Shown here one piece after another: positions 7,759-10,352 of a stretch of DNA of 10,352 nt. The notes beneath the pieces are model-generated. The model was given only the letters and a program-made list of their open reading frames with translations. It did no database searches and had not been told where the DNA came from. Source of the DNA: Planctomycetota bacterium (GTDB lineage: Bacteria > Planctomycetota > UBA8108 > UBA1146); the NCBI GenBank assembly GCA_002691835.1, contig NZJA01000146.1, positions 1 to 10,352 of the forward strand. Direction: 5' to 3'. The position numbers and the translations under genes were made by a program. Each line of letters opens with the position of its first letter. Position 1 is the first letter of the stretch.

Positions 7759-7789
7759 CCGGAGTCTCCATTTTTGTTATCATCTCCGG
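7759..7789. repeat. Inverted repeat flanking a TATCAT box upstream of the first paralogue
   Basis: CCGGAG (7759-7764) and CTCCGG (7784-7789) are perfect inverted arms 19 nt apart. The stem extends to 8 bp in RNA if two G-U pairs are allowed. A possible -10 element, TATCAT (7778-7783, five of six to consensus), sits against the right arm, but no convincing -35 lies 16-18 bp upstream. The element could be an operator for the paralogue at 7834 or a weak terminator of the PhoD-like gene. No proper T-run follows, which counts against the terminator. Confidence 0.3.
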
Positions 7790-7833
7790 GGTTAACTTGT
7801 TTTGAACCGCCGAAAGTTAAAGAGGAGTTGTCG

Positions 7834-8673
7834 ATGAGAATCCAACAGTTTTGCAGTGTATGGCTCTGCACCCTGCTCTGTCTTCTGTCACCGAACCTCT
7901 TTGGCCAGGAGGGCGAAAAGACCGCCGTTAAACCTTTCGAGTTAACCGCAGAGGAACAGTCACAGATCCTCGACTTATTCAATGCCAGCTCTGAAAAAGT
8001 CAGCCCTGCCGGGGTTTTGGAAGTGAGTTATGACTTCACCAAGGATGATGAAAGTCTCGGAGACGATTGGATGCCCGTGCCGAGTAGTGTCTTTGGCAAG
8101 GTCGGGCAGTCGGTGCGCTGGAGTCGTGCCGGTGAAGCCTCCAGGGTAGGTTTTGGCAATGCCATCTACTTTGCAGACAAGGGCCAGTGGTTTCATCAGG
8201 CGGTGTTTGAGCCCGATGTCCGTTTGGAAATGGAAGCACGCTCCCTCGTCGGAGGGCAGCGAAAAGACTTTTTCTGCGCCGTGTTTGCCTGGGGTAAAAA
8301 GCTGTCTCGAAGAGTCGGCTCCAATTTGGGCAGTCAGTTGATGCGCATTAGCGGCATCAAGTCAGCGGGAGCGGTTGGCCCAGCTCCGGGCATCATTTTT
8401 CAGGAGCCGAAAAAGTTCGGTTACGAAATCAAAGATGGAACCTATCAGGTGCTATCTTCCGGTCGTTCAGTGACCGAAACCAAGAGTAGTAAATTTCTGA
8501 AAAGCTTGGCGAGTGGCCAGGTCGGTTGCGTCTGGAGCGGCAAGATCAGTATGTGCGTCGGCTCCATCTCGATTCGTGGAAAACTGGACCTGGATTGGGT
8601 CGGTCGCAAGATTCCATCGGTCAAAGAGCGACTTGAGGAATACCGTAAGACTGCGGGTTCCAAGAAAAGCTGA
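7834..8673 (+). CDS. Exported protein of unknown function, first of two tandem paralogues
   Basis: I do not recognise this 279-residue protein. Residues 1-24 are a signal peptide (MRIQQFCSVWLCTLL, ending NLFG). A predicted helix with QSQILDLF (42-49) follows. The remainder is rich in alternating hydrophobic residues typical of beta strands, with GQWFHQAVFEP (117-127), RRVGSNLGSQLMRISG (159-174), SGQVGCVWSG (227-236) and a closing IRGKLDLDW (247-255). The overall pattern recalls concanavalin-like sandwich domains (LamG or DUF1080 type), but I see no catalytic signature, so this is only a fold guess. Cysteines 148, 232 and 241 lie in the mature part. ATG 7834 has GAGGAG 6 nt upstream. The gene lies 106 bp after the PhoD-like gene, and its homologue follows 165 bp downstream. 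A periplasmic or surface location is likely. Confidence 0.8.
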   Translation: MRIQQFCSVWLCTLLCLLSPNLFGQEGEKTAVKPFELTAEEQSQILDLFNASSEKVSPAGVLEVSYDFTKDDESLGDDWMPVPSSVFGKVGQSVRWSRAGEASRVGFGNAIYFADKGQWFHQAVFEPDVRLEMEARSLVGGQRKDFFCAVFAWGKKLSRRVGSNLGSQLMRISGIKSAGAVGPAPGIIFQEPKKFGYEIKDGTYQVLSSGRSVTETKSSKFLKSLASGQVGCVWSGKISMCVGSISIRGKLDLDWVGRKIPSVKERLEEYRKTAGSKKS

Positions 8674-8796
8674 TCACGCTTTTCCATTTCTTTTCTCTAA
8701 ATTCGTCGATCAGGGATCTCTGTCGAAATTCCTTTCGTTTCCTTGCTGTAGGGGAGACGGGTGTCCCATTTAGGGGATATTCCGGATTCTACTCTA

Positions 8797-8822
8797 AAGG
8801 CCTGCTGCCCGGTAAGGCCTGC
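8797..8822 (+). repeat. Nine-base direct repeat upstream of the second paralogue
   Basis: AAGGCCTGC occurs at 8797-8805 and again at 8814-8822, 17 bp apart start to start. The core AGGCCT is itself palindromic, so the two copies can also pair as a 6 bp stem with an 11 nt loop. The second copy ends just before the purine-rich ribosome binding region of the gene at 8839. A tandem binding site for a regulator is possible. No clear -10/-35 pair could be assigned nearby. Confidence 0.3.
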
Positions 8823-8838
8823 GGAAAGGAAGAGGATT

Positions 8839-9666
8839 ATGAATCCGTTCATAACGCTGATTTTGGCAATAGGAATCTCGACAACGGCGACTCCGGTTGA
8901 GGAGAAGAAATCCTGGTCACTGAGTGATCAGCAACAGAAGCAAATCCTCGAGCTGTTCGCAGCGAACGAGGAAAGTATCACTTCTGCTGGAGTGGTTACT
9001 CTGGAGTACCATTTTGAGGAAGACGATCCGCAAAACACCGATAACTTTTTTCCACCGGTTTCTTCGGCACCAAATGCACGGCTCAAATGGCCGGATCATC
9101 ATTGGGGATACGGAAGAAGTTACCACAATGGAGTGGTGATTGCGGATAGTGGTGAGTGGTTTCATCAAGCGGTCTGGGAACCAGCGGTACGCATGGATGT
9201 TGACTTTGTCTCCTACACCACAGGAAATGCCAGTCGCAAGGATCTGGTCGCTGCCACGTATGCCTGGTCAAAAAAGAATCGTCGCCGGGTTGGCAGTAAT
9301 ATGGGTACCCAGTTGGTGCGTCTTTCCGGGGTCAGGGCAAGTGCGCGACAAGGGAAAAGCACTCCGTTTGTGCACGAAGAGCGATCCCGTTTCGGATTCG
9401 ATTTAAAAAGTGGAACCTTCACGACCCGACAAATGGGGTCCTCCAGAGAATCCTCTTCATCAAAAAAGCTGTTGAAGGATCTCACTTCCGGTCAGGTGGG
9501 CCTTGTTTGGAGCGGGGGAGTGACGGGGATCGTTGAAAAGGTCCGCATCACGGGAAGATTACAGTTGGATTGGATCCGCAAACATCTTCCTGACTTCAAT
9601 CCCGAGGCAGTGCCGGTACAAGAGGGTTCGATCAGTCAACAGCTTGGACAGAACAGCCGCCGCTGA
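8839..9666 (+). CDS. Exported protein of unknown function, second of two tandem paralogues
   Basis: A 275-residue protein of the same unrecognised family as its upstream neighbour. Residues 1-18 look like a signal peptide (MNPFITLILAIG...). The helix QQKQILELF (32-40) and the blocks GEWFHQAVWEP (105-115), RRVGSNMGTQLVRLSG (149-164), SGQVGLVWSG (217-226) and ITGRLQLDW (237-245) line up with the paralogue in the same order. By eye, about 40% of positions match in these blocks. It has no cysteine at all, and it carries an aromatic/His segment (WPDHHWGYGRSYH, 84-96) that the neighbour lacks. ATG 8839 has GGAAAGG 9 nt upstream and AGAGG closer in. An in-frame GTG at 8761 preceded by AGGGGAG would add 26 residues with an RKR cluster and cannot be excluded. 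Export is likely; the function is unknown. Confidence 0.78.
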   Translation: MNPFITLILAIGISTTATPVEEKKSWSLSDQQQKQILELFAANEESITSAGVVTLEYHFEEDDPQNTDNFFPPVSSAPNARLKWPDHHWGYGRSYHNGVVIADSGEWFHQAVWEPAVRMDVDFVSYTTGNASRKDLVAATYAWSKKNRRRVGSNMGTQLVRLSGVRASARQGKSTPFVHEERSRFGFDLKSGTFTTRQMGSSRESSSSKKLLKDLTSGQVGLVWSGGVTGIVEKVRITGRLQLDWIRKHLPDFNPEAVPVQEGSISQQLGQNSRR

Positions 9667-9676
9667 TTTTTCTCCC

Positions 9677-9740
9677 AGCCACTCCTAAATCGTTTATCCT
9701 TGGACGCTCAATCAAAGGGTAGATCGATTCAGGGGTGGCT
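9677..9740 (+). promoter_or_regulatory. Inverted repeat that would pair with the transporter's ribosome binding site
   Basis: AGCCACTCCT (9677-9686) and AGGGGTGGCT (9731-9740) are complementary over 10 positions, nine Watson-Crick and one G-U. The right arm contains the AGGGG (9731-9735) that lies 5 nt before the GTG at 9741, and it ends at the base just before that codon. In a transcript that reads through from the upstream gene, whose stop codon is at 9664-9666, the stem would hide the ribosome binding site. The 44 nt loop is long, so the strength of the fold is uncertain. Confidence 0.45.
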
Positions 9741-10352
9741 GTGGAAGAGCGTCGGGAAGATCCAGAGCAAGAACAGGAATCCCCGAATCGCTCAGAAGAC
9801 TTCTCGCTTCAAAAAGCTCTTCTGCAGAAAAACCGCCCCAAGGTCCTGATCCTCAACTTCTTTTGGATGTTTCTCATCGTCATGCCAGTAGTGGTTCCAT
9901 TTATGGAATCCTACGGATTGGGCATGACGGAGATCTATCAGCTCCAAGCGATCTTCGCCATTTCGGTGGTCCTTCTGGAAGTCCCTTCGGGATATCTCGC
10001 AGATCTGTTTGGCCGCCGCCATTCGCTGATTCTGGCCGGTATTTTTCATGGGGCGGCTTATACAGCGCTTGCTCAATCTGAAGGCTTCTGGGGCTTTGTG
10101 GTTTTTGAGCTCCTTGCGGCTCTTGGTAACAGTTTCTTTTCAGGAAGCGACGTGGCACTTCTTTACGACACTCAGGAAGCGCTGGGAGAAGATTCTGGTG
10201 ACAGCAGTATGCTGGGCCGGAAGCTGATGTGGTCACAGGTGGGTGAGACCGTCGCGGCTCCTCTCGGGGGGCTGCTCATTTTGGGGGGGATCACCTGGCC
10301 AGCACAGGTCAACGCCTGGGTGTCATGGATCCCCCTGTTGGTCACACTCACT
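9741..10352 (+). CDS. Major facilitator superfamily transporter (N-terminal fragment)
   Basis: This is an open frame of 204 codons that runs off the right edge. Residues 1-33 are a hydrophilic, acidic cytoplasmic tail (MEERREDPEQEQ...). Membrane segments follow at about 35-56, 66-84, 94-112, 115-135, 168-184 and 190-204. The loop between segments 2 and 3 reads GYLADLFGRRHSL (84-96), a clear form of the MFS motif A (GxLaDrxGrr). An acidic residue in segment 4 (SGSDVALLYD, 135-144) matches a pattern common in drug-efflux-like MFS members. The likely role is a secondary transporter of the inner membrane; the substrate cannot be told. The frame is closed upstream by TAG at 9720. I prefer GTG 9741 because AGGGG lies 5 nt before it; GTG 9735 has no site at a suitable distance. 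It lies 74 bp after the second paralogue on the same strand. Confidence 0.85.
   Translation, partial: MEERREDPEQEQESPNRSEDFSLQKALLQKNRPKVLILNFFWMFLIVMPVVVPFMESYGLGMTEIYQLQAIFAISVVLLEVPSGYLADLFGRRHSLILAGIFHGAAYTALAQSEGFWGFVVFELLAALGNSFFSGSDVALLYDTQEALGEDSGDSSMLGRKLMWSQVGETVAAPLGGLLILGGITWPAQVNAWVSWIPLLVTLT

Noticed and set aside
7374..7982. 202-codon open frame on the minus strand across the PhoD-like gene end and the first paralogue
   Set aside because: It is antisense to two well-supported genes, including a signal peptide with a good ribosome binding site, and its translation shows no recognisable features.
8706..8727. Imperfect hairpin around TCGATCAGGGATCTCTGTCGA-like sequence after the first paralogue as a rho-independent terminator
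   Set aside because: The stem needs a bulge, and the following stretch is mixed pyrimidine rather than a T-run.
9792..10236. Minus-strand frames at the right end
   Set aside because: The plus strand encodes a clear MFS transporter with motif A and membrane segments through this region; the minus-strand frames are antisense to it.
1..10352. CRISPR array, tRNA, rRNA, transposon or integrase
   Set aside because: No regularly spaced repeats, cloverleaf-like segments, ribosomal RNA motifs or transposase/integrase reading frames are visible on either strand.

Overview
The window is a gene-dense stretch of a bacterial chromosome with moderate-to-high GC (judged by eye) and seven protein genes, two of them cut by the window edges. 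I see no tRNA, rRNA, CRISPR array, insertion sequence or prophage gene. The gene content suggests a planctomycete or a close relative. The grounds are a secreted HEAT-repeat plus von Willebrand A protein with the linker style common in that phylum, a very large exported PhoD-like phosphatase, and many exported proteins of unknown function. This placement is inference, since the window holds no taxonomic marker.

Layout, left to right. On the minus strand lie the first 56 codons of a 6-phosphofructokinase of the pyrophosphate-dependent type (1-169) and, upstream of it, an exported purple-acid-phosphatase-like metallophosphoesterase (297-1643). A 120 bp divergent spacer carries a reasonable sigma70-type promoter and leads into a plus-strand ABC-F ATPase that uses a TTG start (1764-3605). 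It converges, with only 20 bp between stop codons, on a minus-strand exported HEAT/VWA protein (3626-4924). A 61 bp divergent spacer separates that gene from a 913-residue exported PhoD-like phosphatase (4986-7727). Two homologous exported proteins of unknown function follow on the same strand (7834-8673 and 8839-9666). Last comes the start of a major facilitator superfamily transporter that runs off the right edge (from 9741).

Five of the seven products appear to enter the secretory pathway, and two of these are unrelated metallophosphoesterases. The window therefore looks like an envelope or periplasm region with phosphate-ester hydrolysis as one theme, interrupted by a cytoplasmic translation factor (ABC-F). 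Nothing in the sequence proves that the genes act together. The least explained part is the tandem pair of paralogues at 7834-9666. It is the best candidate here for undescribed biology, followed by several inverted repeats that overlap ribosome binding sites, the clearest being the 10 bp stem over the transporter's start.
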